From NCBI RefSeq assembly GCF_000426645.1, contig NZ_AUFT01000001.1, positions 310,001 to 374,000 on the forward strand: a stretch of 64,000 nt of DNA, written 5' to 3'. Positions 45,358 to 53,978 of the stretch are shown here, one piece after another. The notes below the pieces were generated by a model, which made no database searches, was not told the DNA's origin, and worked only from the letters and a program-made list of their open reading frames with translations. This DNA comes from Nakamurella lactea DSM 19367 (GTDB lineage Bacteria; Actinomycetota; Actinomycetes; Mycobacteriales; Nakamurellaceae). Each line of letters opens with the position of its first letter. The first letter of the stretch is position 1. Both the position numbers and the translations under genes were made by a program.

Positions 45358-45375
45358 ACTGACCATAAGGTCGGT
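45358..45375. promoter_or_regulatory. Inverted repeat (PaaR-like operator) upstream of paaD
   Basis: ACTGACC-ATAA-GGTCGGT has 7-base arms with one mismatch, and lies 51 bases before the PaaD start. TetR-type PaaR regulators of actinobacterial phenylacetate operons bind ACYNACC...GGTNNGT-like sites. The link is inferred from resemblance and from the gene that follows. Confidence 0.55.
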
Positions 45376-45425
45376 TAATCGGTCGAAGCTACGGGGCGGT
45401 GGATCCGGCGAACGGAGGCGTGGCG

Positions 45426-46055
45426 ATGGCCATTGACGACGCAACCGCCGCCCTTGACTACCGCCGGCTCGCTGAGCTGGGCATCGGCGCCGCCGCGCTG
45501 CGGGCACTCTCCCCCGTTGGCGCGCCCACCGTGAACGAACGTCATCCCAGGGTTCGATCCGCGGCGGTCACCGCCGCGAGTCTGCGGGCCGCGGCGGTCG
45601 CCGGATCGGTGGTCGACCCGGAGATCCCGGTGCTCACGGTCGCCGACCTCGGTGTGCTGCGCCGGGTCGAGGTACATGACGACCGATCGGTGGAGGTCGA
45701 CATCACCCCCACCTATTCGGGTTGCCCCGCGGTCGAGGCGATGGCGTCCGACATCCGCCGCTCACTGCAGGATGCCGGGTACCCACGGGCGGATGTCCGG
45801 ACCGTGCTGTGGCCGGCCTGGAGTACCGACGACATGACGGACACCGCACGAGAGATGTTGCAGCGCTTCGGGATCGCCCCGCCCGGACCGGTCGCAGCCG
45901 CCGACGGGCCGATCACCCTGACCCTGGCCGTGCGCTGCCCGCACTGCGGCTCCCGCCGGACCAGGCAGACCAGCCGGTTCGGATCCACGTCGTGCAAGGC
46001 GATGTACATCTGCGACGACTGCGCCGAGCCGTTCGACCACTTCAAAGCGCTGTAG
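45426..46055 (+). CDS. paaD: PaaD-like phenylacetate-CoA epoxidase assembly protein, N-terminally extended
   Basis: A 209-residue MIP18/SufT-related protein with the PaaD C-terminus. The DUF59 domain runs from AGSVVDPEIPVLTVADLGVLR (about 62) through TPTYSGCPAVEAM. The last 45 residues hold the metal-binding CPHCGS and YICDDCAEPFDHFKAL pairs. PaaD is thought to help insert the di-iron/Fe-S centres of the phenylacetyl-CoA epoxygenase PaaABCE. Here it stands without paaABC or paaE, and has about 50 extra N-terminal residues (AALDYRRLAELGIGAAALRAL). ATG 45426 has GGAGG 7 bases before it. Its own operator-like dyad lies upstream. Confidence 0.85.
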   Translation: MAIDDATAALDYRRLAELGIGAAALRALSPVGAPTVNERHPRVRSAAVTAASLRAAAVAGSVVDPEIPVLTVADLGVLRRVEVHDDRSVEVDITPTYSGCPAVEAMASDIRRSLQDAGYPRADVRTVLWPAWSTDDMTDTAREMLQRFGIAPPGPVAAADGPITLTLAVRCPHCGSRRTRQTSRFGSTSCKAMYICDDCAEPFDHFKAL

Positions 46056-46099
46056 TCCACCCGGCAGCCGCCGATCGCCGACAGCTCCCAGCGGCCGGT

Positions 46100-46909
46100 T
46101 CAGAAGTCGAAGCCACCGAAGTCGCCGCCGCTATCGAAGCCACTGTCGCCACCACCGTCGAAACCGCTGTCGCCGCCGTCGAAACCGTCGCCGGCACCGT
46201 CGTATCCGTCACCCCCGGGGCCCTGATCGCCGGCGTCGCCGGCGTCCAGTCCGTCCTGGTACCCGTCAGCGTAGGACCCGTCACCGTAGTAACCGCCGAC
46301 GCCGGCCATGCCGGCGAACAACGACGTCGCCACCAGGTAGCTGCCCGCACCCCAGGCGCCGGCCACCAACGCCGGCTTCCACCACGGTTCGGAGTACCAG
46401 CCCCGCGGCACCGGCCGACCGGCGACCTGCCCGCCCGGGTAGTAGTACCGCGTTCGGTCGCCCGCGGACGGCGACGCCACGTACTCGCGGCCCTCGATCG
46501 TCACGTCCCGCTGTTCGGTGACGGCGCCGGCCTGTGCCTGGCCGGGGATCGCCGGAATCTCCGGTCCCGGGTCCATGCCGAGCGTGGTCCTGGCCGCCCG
46601 GACGTAGTAGAGCCCTTCGTAGGCGGTGTGCTGCGCGAGTTCCGCCTGTCGGCTGGTGGTCGCCTGCTCGATCTGGGAACCGGCCGCGTTATAGCGCTCA
46701 GAGGCATCCGAGAGCGCCTGCTGGGCAGCCTCGTTCCCCTTGGCGTCCAACGACAACACCTGACCACCGAGCCGCTCGATCCAACGCCGCGCCTCGGCCT
46801 TCGAGTCGTCCAAGCTCGCTGCTGCGATCTTGGTGCCCCGGCCACGGGAGAAGTAGATCGCGGCGCCGACCAGCACGACGATCAGGATGACGATCAGGAC
46901 TGGGTCCAC
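46100..46909 (-). CDS. Membrane-anchored DUF1542-like protein with Gly/Asp-rich tail
   Basis: A 269-residue protein anchored by an N-terminal helix (VLIVILIVVLVGAAIYF, residues 4-20). A coiled-coil-like helical region follows (KAEARRWIERLGGQVLSLDAKGNEAAQQALSDA by parts: EARRWIERLGGQVLSL), then a YYYPGG/WWKPA segment and a second hydrophobic stretch (about 180-205). The last 65 residues are GDGYDGAGDGF-like repeats, probably flexible and acidic. I recall similar proteins as DUF1542 domain proteins in actinobacteria; function is unknown. GTG start. Confidence 0.7.
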   Translation of the reverse strand: MDPVLIVILIVVLVGAAIYFSRGRGTKIAAASLDDSKAEARRWIERLGGQVLSLDAKGNEAAQQALSDASERYNAAGSQIEQATTSRQAELAQHTAYEGLYYVRAARTTLGMDPGPEIPAIPGQAQAGAVTEQRDVTIEGREYVASPSAGDRTRYYYPGGQVAGRPVPRGWYSEPWWKPALVAGAWGAGSYLVATSLFAGMAGVGGYYGDGSYADGYQDGLDAGDAGDQGPGGDGYDGAGDGFDGGDSGFDGGGDSGFDSGGDFGGFDF

Positions 46910-47028
46910 CCGGTGCCTCCTCGAATTGCTGCGGTGGCGTCGAACCCGACACCGTTACCCATCACAACGCGTGATGCCGAACCAGGGTTCCTGGTCGCCC
47001 AGACCGCCGGGTACATCCCGCATCGTCC

Positions 47029-48693
47029 TCAGCGACGCTTGCGGGTGCCGAAGATGCTCCGGCCCAGCGCCCCGCCGAGCGCGGTGCCCAGCGAGCGCAG
47101 GAACGACTTGCTGGCCTGCGAATGCAGGATGCCGCCGATGAATCCGCCGTCGTCTGACGCCGGTGCCGGCTTCGGCTGCTGTGGCTCGGCCGCGTCCGTT
47201 GTCGCCGCGGCATCGCCTGCGGCCGCCGCGAGCCGGGCCGACAGCATCTCGTAGGCGGACTCGCGATCCACCGCGACGCCGTACTTCGCGTTCAGTGGTG
47301 AACGCGTAATCGCTTGCGACACAGTGTCTTGCGTCGCGGGCGCCATCAGCGAACGGGGAGCCCGGACCCTGGTCCAGGCCACCGGCGTCGGCGCCCCCTT
47401 CTCACTCAGCACCGTCACGATCGCCTCACCGGTTCCGAGGGAGGTGAGCGCCTTCTCCAGGTCGTAGTCGGTCGTGTTCGGGTACGTCTTGACCGTCTTG
47501 GACAGCGCCTTCTGGTCGTTCGGGGTGAACGCCCGCAACGCATGCTGCACCCGCGCGCCCAGCTGGGAGAGCACGGCGTCGGGCACGTCCGTCGGCAGCT
47601 GGGTGCAGAAGAACACGCCGACACCCTTCGACCGGATCAATTTGACGGTCTGTTCGACCGCCTGCAGGAACGCCTTCGAGGCGTCGGCGAAGAGCAGGTG
47701 CGACTCGTCGAACATGAAGACGATCTTCGGCTTGTCGGCGTCACCGACCTCCGGCAGATGTTCGAACAGCTCCGCCAGCAGCCACATGACGAAGGTGGAG
47801 AACAGACCGGGCCGGTTCTGCAGGTCTGTCACCTCCAGCAGCGAAATGATGCCCTTGCCACTGGCGTCGGTCCGGATCAGGTCGGCCACGTCCAGCTGCG
47901 GCTCGCCGAAGAACCGGTCGCCGCCCTGGGCCTCCAGGTTGGTGACCGCCCGCAGGATCACCCCCGCGGTGGCCGACGACACGCCACCGAGGTTCTTCAG
48001 ATCGGCCTTGCCCTGGTCGCTGGTCAGGTACTGGATCACCTCGCGCAGGTCCTTGATGTCCAGCAGCGGCAACTTCTGGGTGTCCGCCCAGTGGAAGATC
48101 AGGCCGAGCGTCGATTCCTGGGTGTCGTTGAGTCCCAACACCTTCGACAGCAGGATCGGTCCGAATGAATCGATGCTGGCGCGGATCGGCACCCCGGTTC
48201 CGCCACCGGCGAGGGCCAGGAACTCCACCGGGAAGGCGCCGGGCTGCCAATCGTCCCCGGTGTCCTTGGCCCGCTGGACGATCTTGTCGTTCGACGAGCC
48301 GGCCGCGGCCAGACCGGACAGGTCGCCCTTGATGTCCGGCATCAGCACCGGCACCCCCGCCGCCGAAAGTTGCTCGGCGATCACCTGCAGGGTCTTGGTC
48401 TTGCCGGTGCCGGTGGCGCCGGCCACCAGCCCGTGCCGGTTGAACATGGCCAGCGGGATCCTGACCAGCGCGCTGGGATCGCAGGTGCCGTCGACGATCA
48501 CCGACCCGAGGGTGACGACGGGCGAGTCGGTGTCATAACCATGACCGATCCGGGCGGTCGCCTCGGTCCCGCCCTCGGTCTGCACCGTGGTCTCCGGTAG
48601 CGCGGTCGCGTCCGGTGGTGCTGCTGCGTCCGGCTGTGCCGGGTTCGGCGCATCGGCGGCTGGTTGGGTAACGGGCGACTGTGGCTCGGACAT
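47029..48693 (-). CDS. HerA-like helicase-domain ATPase (DUF853, Rv2510c type)
   Basis: A 554-residue FtsK/HerA-superfamily ATPase. After a disordered Pro/Ala-rich start (1-48) come Walker A GATGTGKT (92-99) and Walker [16 protein letters not shown]. The sensor/arginine region [22 protein letters not shown] follows. The DUF853 family lacks known substrates; DNA translocation is assumed from HerA. A conserved C-terminal hydrophobic-basic end ([21 protein letters not shown], in parts SIFGTRKRR) is present. It is divergent from orn as in Rv2510c-Rv2511. Confidence 0.88.
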   Translation of the reverse strand: MSEPQSPVTQPAADAPNPAQPDAAAPPDATALPETTVQTEGGTEATARIGHGYDTDSPVVTLGSVIVDGTCDPSALVRIPLAMFNRHGLVAGATGTGKTKTLQVIAEQLSAAGVPVLMPDIKGDLSGLAAAGSSNDKIVQRAKDTGDDWQPGAFPVEFLALAGGGTGVPIRASIDSFGPILLSKVLGLNDTQESTLGLIFHWADTQKLPLLDIKDLREVIQYLTSDQGKADLKNLGGVSSATAGVILRAVTNLEAQGGDRFFGEPQLDVADLIRTDASGKGIISLLEVTDLQNRPGLFSTFVMWLLAELFEHLPEVGDADKPKIVFMFDESHLLFADASKAFLQAVEQTVKLIRSKGVGVFFCTQLPTDVPDAVLSQLGARVQHALRAFTPNDQKALSKTVKTYPNTTDYDLEKALTSLGTGEAIVTVLSEKGAPTPVAWTRVRAPRSLMAPATQDTVSQAITRSPLNAKYGVAVDRESAYEMLSARLAAAAGDAAATTDAAEPQQPKPAPASDDGGFIGGILHSQASKSFLRSLGTALGGALGRSIFGTRKRR

Positions 48694-48762
48694 GCACGGA
48701 GCGTATCGACCCGACCGGCCGACGGCGAGAGTTGTCGGTTCCGGCGCGTAGTGTCACTATCC

Positions 48763-49389
48763 GTGACGGACAGACTGGTATGGATCGACTGCGAGATGAC
48801 CGGCCTCGACCTGCGCAACGACGCGCTCATCGAGATCGCCGCGCTGGTGACGGATGGCGACCTGAACGTGCTGGGCGAGGGGGTCGACCTCGTCATCCAC
48901 GCAGACGACGCGGCGCTGGCGAACATGCCACCTGTCGTTGTGCAGATGCACGCCTCGTCCGGGCTCACCGAGGCGGTCCGCGCCTCGACGGTCACCCTCG
49001 CGGACGCCGAACAGCAGGTGCTGGACTACGTCAAGAAGTTCGCGCCACAGCAGGGGTCGGCGTTACTGGCCGGCAACTCGATCGCCACCGACCGAGGCTT
49101 CATCTCCCGCGACATGCCTGACCTCGACGGTCATCTGCACTACCGGATGATCGACGTGTCGACCGTCAAGGAACTGTGCCGGCGCTGGTTCCCGCCGATC
49201 TACTCCTCGCAGCCGGCCAAAGGCATGGCCCACCGGGCGCTGGCCGACATCCAGGAGAGCATCACCGAGCTGGCCTATTACCGCAGGGCCGCCTTCATCG
49301 CTCCGCCCGGGCCGGACCAGGCCCGGGCCCAGCAGATCGCCGCGGAGGTCGTCGCGGAGCGGAACGAAGCACCCGATCCGATCGGTTAG
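48763..49389 (+). CDS. orn: Oligoribonuclease
   Basis: A 208-residue 3'-5' exoribonuclease that degrades 2-5-mer RNAs, including pGpG. The DEDDh set is visible: Asp9 and Glu11 in [10 protein letters not shown], Asp in [10 protein letters not shown], and His/Asp in [11 protein letters not shown]. The GTG at 48763 is chosen because it starts the first strand ([10 protein letters not shown]). Length is normal. The DUF853 ATPase upstream on the other strand and tRNA-His downstream give the same order as in mycobacteria. Confidence 0.96.
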   Translation: MTDRLVWIDCEMTGLDLRNDALIEIAALVTDGDLNVLGEGVDLVIHADDAALANMPPVVVQMHASSGLTEAVRASTVTLADAEQQVLDYVKKFAPQQGSALLAGNSIATDRGFISRDMPDLDGHLHYRMIDVSTVKELCRRWFPPIYSSQPAKGMAHRALADIQESITELAYYRRAAFIAPPGPDQARAQQIAAEVVAERNEAPDPIG

Positions 49390-49424
49390 ACTTGCTCGGT
49401 TCCCGCGTTCCGACGCGGGTCGAT

Positions 49425-49498
49425 GGTGGGCGTAGCTCAGTTGGTAGAGCTCCGGCTTGTGGTGCCGGCGGTCGCGGGTTCAAGTCCCGTCGCTCACC
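49425..49498 (+). tRNA. tRNA-His (anticodon GTG)
   Basis: The cloverleaf has acceptor GTGGGCG/CGCTCAC with one G-U pair, D arm GCTC..GAGC, anticodon stem CCGGC/GCCGG around TTGTGGT (GTG) and T arm GCGGG..CCCGT. The encoded G at 49425 pairs with the discriminator C, the extra G-1 that defines tRNA-His. Confidence 0.97.
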
Positions 49499-49503
49499 CG
49501 TCT

Positions 49504-49535
49504 ACCGGCTCCAGCGTTGTGACGCTGGAGCCGGT
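49504..49535 (+). terminator. Intrinsic terminator after tRNA-His
   Basis: A perfect 13-bp stem (49504-49516 with 49523-49535) closes a 6-base loop, followed by CTGTTTT. It starts 5 bases after the tRNA end. Confidence 0.9.
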
Positions 49536-49618
49536 CTGTTTTCCCGCGCTTCGATGATCGCGGCCCTCAGCCAGGCCCAACGCAATGCTGCCGTCGCCGA
49601 TCTCGACGAGCCTGGGCA

Positions 49619-50698
49619 TCAGCGATCGACCAGATAGTCCATCCGCATCGCACGGCGCACCGATGCCAGGGTTTCCCGAGCAATCGCGGACGCCGCGGCA
49701 ATGCCATCCACCAGCACGCCGTCCAGGTGGGCGCGGTCGGCCAGCAGCTCCCGGCGGCGGACCCGGATCGGCCGCAGGTGCTCGTTGATCGCCTCCGTGG
49801 TCAGTTGTTTGAGCCGGGCCGATCCCCCGCTGCCGATATCGGCGGCCACCGCCTCCGGGGTCGACCCGAGGCACTGCGCCGCCATCTCCAGCAGGGCGGC
49901 GACGCCGGGCCGCTCCGACGGCCGGTACTCGATCAGCCGCTCGGCGTCCGTGACGGCTCCGCGGATCACCGCAGCGGTGCGGTCATCGGTGGCGCCGAGC
50001 ATCACCGTGTTCCCGCGGCTCTTGGACATCTTCGCGCCGTCGGTGCCGAGCAGCAACGGGACGTCGGAGAGCAGCGCGACCGGCTCGTCGAAGACCGGGC
50101 CGTAGCGTTCGGTGAAGCGCCTGGCGATGCTCCTGGCGAGTTCGACGTGGGGCAGTTGGTCTTTGCCGACCGGAACCAGATCCCCGTGACAGAACAGGAT
50201 GTCGGCCGCCTGGTGCACCGGGTAGGTGAGTAGCAGGCCGGACAGCGGCCGTCCGGAGTCGGCCTGCTCGGCCTTGACGGTCGGGTTGCGCCGCAGGTCG
50301 GCGTCGGTGACCAGGGACAGGAACGGCAACATCAGCTGGTGAAGTTCGGCCACAGCGCTGTGCGGAAAAATCACCGCCGTACTCGGGTCGATGCCGCAGG
50401 CGAGATAGTCGGCGACCAGCTCCTGCACCCGCTCCCGCAGCGCGCCGACACCGTCCCGATCGGTGATCACCTGGTAATCGGCGATCACCACGATCAATTC
50501 GGCGCCCACTCTTTGCAGCGCAACGCGATTTCGTAGGGTTCCCAGGTAGTGGCCCAGGTGCAGCGGCCCGGTGGGCCGATCGCCGGTCAGCACCCTGATC
50601 GGGTAGCCGGGCGTGGCCAGCGCCATCCCGTCTTCGATGCCGTGGACTACGGCCGGTCGCCGGGTGACGGCGCCGACGGAGGTGAGGGTGGTCGTCAT
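49619..50698 (-). CDS. trpS: Tryptophanyl-tRNA synthetase
   Basis: A 359-residue class I aminoacyl-tRNA synthetase charging tRNA-Trp. The HIGH-equivalent is PTGPLHLGH (42-50) and KMSKS is at 223-227 (GAKMSKSRGN). The Rossmann insertion and YPVHQAADILF are typical of TrpS. The ATG at 50698 has a GGAG element upstream; a longer in-frame start is less likely. Its 5' leader encodes a short Trp-Trp peptide and a terminator hairpin, so expression is almost certainly set by charged tRNA-Trp through attenuation. Whether another trpS exists elsewhere cannot be seen. Confidence 0.94.
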   Translation of the reverse strand: MTTTLTSVGAVTRRPAVVHGIEDGMALATPGYPIRVLTGDRPTGPLHLGHYLGTLRNRVALQRVGAELIVVIADYQVITDRDGVGALRERVQELVADYLACGIDPSTAVIFPHSAVAELHQLMLPFLSLVTDADLRRNPTVKAEQADSGRPLSGLLLTYPVHQAADILFCHGDLVPVGKDQLPHVELARSIARRFTERYGPVFDEPVALLSDVPLLLGTDGAKMSKSRGNTVMLGATDDRTAAVIRGAVTDAERLIEYRPSERPGVAALLEMAAQCLGSTPEAVAADIGSGGSARLKQLTTEAINEHLRPIRVRRRELLADRAHLDGVLVDGIAAASAIARETLASVRRAMRMDYLVDR

Positions 50699-50773
50699 GA
50701 GGGACTCCATTCGTGGGGCCACCACGAGCGGTGCGGGCCCGCGCCTACGCGCAGCACGTCCGAAGACGACGAA

Positions 50774-50798
50774 ACCCGGCCGCTGGTGGCGGCCGGGT
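50774..50798 (-). terminator. trpS attenuator hairpin
   Basis: On the minus strand CCCGGCCGC (50797-50789) pairs with GCGGCCGGG (50783-50775), with one more base pair at the outside (50774/50798), followed by TTTCGTC. The loop CACCA and flank are exactly complementary to the Trp-codon stretch of the leader peptide (50835-50844), giving a mutually exclusive antiterminator of at least 10 bp. Confidence 0.85.
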
Positions 50799-50825
50799 CG
50801 GGGGATGCGACGTCACGGACCGCCG

Positions 50826-50876
50826 TCAGGCGGCCCGCCACCAGTTCTGGCGCAAGGAAGTCGCGGGGTGTCGCAT
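50826..50876 (-). CDS. Trp leader peptide (attenuation)
   Basis: A 16-codon frame encodes MRHPATSLRQNWWRAA and ends in TGA, 127 bases before trpS on the same strand. Two tandem Trp codons (50838-50843) are the control codons. When charged tRNA-Trp is scarce, the ribosome would stall there and let the downstream terminator be replaced by the antiterminator. Actinobacterial trp leaders with NWW(W) have the same form. No strong ribosome site is visible. Confidence 0.82.
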   Translation of the reverse strand: MRHPATSLRQNWWRAA

Positions 50877-50955
50877 GGCCACGACGGTAGCAGGCCAGGT
50901 CGGGTAGGTCACGATTTTTCGATCGACGGGGGCGGCGTGTAAAGTGATCGAGTAC

Positions 50956-51028
<73 letters not shown>

Positions 51029-51032
51029 CCGC

Positions 51033-51066
51033 ACGAAGGCCCTCCCTCAACAGGGAGGGCCTTCGT
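51033..51066. terminator. Terminator hairpin after tRNA-Lys
   Basis: A perfect 14-bp stem (51033-51046 with 51053-51066) closes a 6-base loop, 5 bases after the tRNA. It also faces the convergent acyl-CoA dehydrogenase gene and can stop transcription from both sides. Confidence 0.88.
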
Positions 51067-51100
51067 GGTTCCCGGGCCAGGATCAACCCAGGACCGGCAG

Positions 51101-52237
51101 TCATTTCGCGATCAGCGCCCGCGCGATGATCACGTTCATGATCTCGTTGGTGCCCTCGAGGATCTGGTGCACCCGCAGGTCGCGGACGATCTTCTCGATG
51201 CCGTACTCGGCCAGATAGCCGTAGCCGCCGTGCAACTGCAGCGCGGTGTTCGCCACCGTGAACCCGGTGTCGGTGGCCTTCTTCTTGGCCATCGCACAAA
51301 GGCTCACCTTGTTCGGCGCGCTCTCGTCCAGCGCGACAGCGGCCCGCCACAACAACAGCCGGGCCGCCTCCAGCTCGGTGGCCATCTCGGCGACCGCGAA
51401 CTGCAGCGACTGGAAGTCATTGAGCTTGTGCCCGAACGCTTCCCGCTCGGACAGGTAGGCCAACGACTTCTCCAGCGCAGCGGTGGCACCGCCCAGCGAA
51501 CTCGCGCCGATGTTCAGTCGTCCACCGTTCAAGCCGTTCATCGCGATCTTGAACCCATCACCCTCGGCACCCAGCAGATTCCGCGCCGGGACCCGCGCGT
51601 CGGTCAGGATCACCTGCCGGGTGGGCTGCGCGTTCCAGCCCATCTTCACCTCGTTCGGGCCGAAGGTCAGCCCCTCGGTGCCGCTCTCCAGGACAAAGGC
51701 ACTGATGTTCTTCGGCCCGGGCCCACCGGTGCGGGCCATCACGACGTAGACCTCGCTGGCACCCGCGCCGGAGATGAATTGCTTGACGCCGTTCAGCACG
51801 TAGTCGTCGCCGTCCCGCACCGCCTTCGTGGTCAACGCCGCGGCGTCGGAACCGGCACCCGGCTCGGTCAGACAGTACGACCCCAACCGTTGCATCGAGC
51901 ACATTTCCGGCAGCACCCGGTGGCGAAGTTCGTCACTGCCGTACGCATCGATCATCCAGGCGGCCATGTTGTGGATGGAGACATAGCTGGCGATCGACGG
52001 GCACCCGGTGGCCAGCGACTCGATGATCAGCGCCGCGTCCAGCCGACTCAAGCCCGAGCCGCCGACATCTTCCCGGACGTACATCCCGCCGATCCCCAAC
52101 TCGGCCGCCTTGCGCAGCACATCGATCGGGAAATGCTTCGTGCGATCCCACTCCACCGCGTTCGGAGCCAACAACTCGTCGGCGAAGTCGCGGGCCACTA
52201 TGGCCATCTCCCGCTGGTCGGCCGTCAGCTCGAACAT
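51101..52237 (-). CDS. Acyl-CoA dehydrogenase (isobutyryl-CoA dehydrogenase-like)
   Basis: A 378-residue FAD-dependent acyl-CoA dehydrogenase. The family signatures CLTEPGAGSDAAAL and QILEGTNEIM are present, the latter with catalytic Glu361. The GYGYLAEYGIEKIVRDLR helix and the VSIHNMAAWMIDAYG segment resemble isobutyryl-CoA dehydrogenase (ACAD8, valine catabolism) more than fatty-acid enzymes, though the substrate is inferred only. ATG start with GAGGGAG upstream. A palindromic site lies 75-94 bases before the start and may control the gene. Confidence 0.9.
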   Translation of the reverse strand: MFELTADQREMAIVARDFADELLAPNAVEWDRTKHFPIDVLRKAAELGIGGMYVREDVGGSGLSRLDAALIIESLATGCPSIASYVSIHNMAAWMIDAYGSDELRHRVLPEMCSMQRLGSYCLTEPGAGSDAAALTTKAVRDGDDYVLNGVKQFISGAGASEVYVVMARTGGPGPKNISAFVLESGTEGLTFGPNEVKMGWNAQPTRQVILTDARVPARNLLGAEGDGFKIAMNGLNGGRLNIGASSLGGATAALEKSLAYLSEREAFGHKLNDFQSLQFAVAEMATELEAARLLLWRAAVALDESAPNKVSLCAMAKKKATDTGFTVANTALQLHGGYGYLAEYGIEKIVRDLRVHQILEGTNEIMNVIIARALIAK

Positions 52238-52311
52238 GTGGCTCCCTCATCGGGTAGGTGTCGCGGATGACGACACCGTCGATCGCGGCCGGATCCGGCC
52301 CCGTGAGGTCA

Positions 52312-52331
52312 ATACTAGGTCTTCCTACTAT
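52312..52331. promoter_or_regulatory. Dyad upstream of the acyl-CoA dehydrogenase
   Basis: ATACTAGG-TCTT-CCTACTAT has 8-base arms with one mismatch. It lies in the AT-rich part of the 117-base gap before the acyl-CoA dehydrogenase, in a position suited to a TetR- or MerR-type site. No cognate regulator is next to it. Confidence 0.5.
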
Positions 52332-52354
52332 CGGGCGTCCAACGATCGCTCGGG

Positions 52355-53974
52355 TCACTCCTGCACCGGGGCGTACACCCGCAACGCATGCGCGGTGATC
52401 CGCAGCTCTGCCCTGGAACCCCGTGCGGGCAGTTCGACGGTCTCGCCGTCGTGTGCCAACGTGACCGTTGAACCGGCGTCACCGTCGAATTCCAGGTCGA
52501 CCAGGGCGGTGGTGTCGCCGACCACCGTCAGCCGACGCCGCACCCACGGGATCCGGCCAGTCACCCGCCGGCCGTGGTCGCCGACCGACAGCTCCAGGAA
52601 GGTGCGCAGCCGGCTGTGCGACGGCGCCGCGGTCGCCGTGCGCACGTCGAGGACCTCGTCGTCCAGCCGCGGACGGTCGATCGGTGCCAGGTTCTGCGGG
52701 TAGTAACGGTTGACGCCGACGAACAGCGAGAAGTAGTTACCGTCCTCGCCGTTCACCCGGATCCGCACCGGCTGGGCCGTCCGGAGCAGCCGGCCCGCTG
52801 CCCAGACCGTCGCCAGCGCCTTGCCGAGTCGCTTCTCCCGCTTCTCCCGCAGCTCCACCAGCTGCGGGTAGATGCCGATGGCGAAGGTATTGAGCACCGT
52901 CGAGGTGGTCCTGTTCCCGTCCACCGTCATCGCCAGGTCGGCGACATCGGCCGCGATACCGCTGCCGGACTCGATCGCGGTGATCGCTCGTTCCATGGTG
53001 GCCAGGCCGGCCGACTTGGCGAAGTGGTTGAAGGTGCCGCCGGGAAACACGGCCAATGGCAGGTTGTGTTGCCTGGCCGTCGCCGCGGCCGCGGCGACCG
53101 TCCCATCGCCCCCGCAGATCCCGATGGCCTTGAGCCCGCGATCGATCGCCGAGGCATAGATTGCCGACACGTCGTCGTCCTTATGCAACACGTGGATCCT
53201 GGCCTGCGGCAGCGCTTTCGAGATCGTCTCGATCGGATCCTCCCGAAACGGTCGGCCGGACCCGGAGTGCGGATTGATGATCACGAACAGCCCGGCGCCG
53301 CCCGGTAGCGCCGGCACGTCGTAGCGGGGACCGCTGGGAATCGCTGCCGTCGGCGCGGCCGGCGGCGGCACCAGCGCTCGACCGGCCAGCGCCACGCCGG
53401 CGCCGATGGCCGCGCCGCCCGCGACATCGGAGAACCAGTGCGCCCCGGTGTGCAGCCGGGAGTACATCACCGCACCGGCCAGCGGCGCGATGACCGCTCC
53501 GGCGGCCGGCCATTCCAGCGCCGCGCCGATCGCGAACGCGGCCGCCGATGACGAATGCCCGGACGGGAACGACGGGCTCTTCGGCTGCCGGCCGCGGTGT
53601 CGTGGGAACGGCGTGGTCTCCAGCGACGGTCGATCGCCGCCGAACAGACCCTTGCCGAACACGTTGCTGACGGCGCTGGCCACCAACAGCGAGGCGTAAC
53701 CGCGGCCGGCGGCACGCCGACCGCGGACGCCGGTGGCGGCCAGCACCACCCCGATCCCGGCCCAGAGCAGACTGCGATCGGCGCTGCGCGACAGCAGCCA
53801 CCACCGATGGTCGGCCGCCGGCCCGAGGTGCACCGCGTTCGTGCGCCGATTGACCGCACGATCGATGCGGGCCACCAGCGGGAACGCCTGATGCGGCTTG
53901 ATCAAGCCGGCGAACCGGACGACCGGCGGCTTTCCGGTCAGTGAAACCGCGGTGCTCGATCGTTGTCGGCGCAT
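52355..53974 (-). CDS. PAP2 phosphatase-diacylglycerol kinase fusion
   Basis: A 539-residue two-domain protein. Residues 30-205 are a PAP2 phosphatase with the three motifs KGLFGGDRP, PSFPSGHS (PSGH at 137-140) and SRLHTGAHWFSD (His179, Asp183), and several short hydrophobic spans. Residues 225-539 are a DgkB/LCB5-type lipid kinase with INPHSGSG (234-240) and the ATP loop GGDGT (288-292). The pair could convert a lipid by dephosphorylation and rephosphorylation at the membrane, or act on different lipids. The fusion is known in actinobacteria. It is 4 bases downstream of the flavin-reductase gene. Confidence 0.9.
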   Translation of the reverse strand: MRRQRSSTAVSLTGKPPVVRFAGLIKPHQAFPLVARIDRAVNRRTNAVHLGPAADHRWWLLSRSADRSLLWAGIGVVLAATGVRGRRAAGRGYASLLVASAVSNVFGKGLFGGDRPSLETTPFPRHRGRQPKSPSFPSGHSSSAAAFAIGAALEWPAAGAVIAPLAGAVMYSRLHTGAHWFSDVAGGAAIGAGVALAGRALVPPPAAPTAAIPSGPRYDVPALPGGAGLFVIINPHSGSGRPFREDPIETISKALPQARIHVLHKDDDVSAIYASAIDRGLKAIGICGGDGTVAAAAATARQHNLPLAVFPGGTFNHFAKSAGLATMERAITAIESGSGIAADVADLAMTVDGNRTTSTVLNTFAIGIYPQLVELREKREKRLGKALATVWAAGRLLRTAQPVRIRVNGEDGNYFSLFVGVNRYYPQNLAPIDRPRLDDEVLDVRTATAAPSHSRLRTFLELSVGDHGRRVTGRIPWVRRRLTVVGDTTALVDLEFDGDAGSTVTLAHDGETVELPARGSRAELRITAHALRVYAPVQE

Positions 53975-53978
53975 CGCC

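Noticed and set aside
45358-45375. Transcription terminator after the DUF222-HNH gene
   Set aside because: The dyad is short, AT-centred and sits right before a gene with a good ribosome site, which fits an operator better than a terminator.
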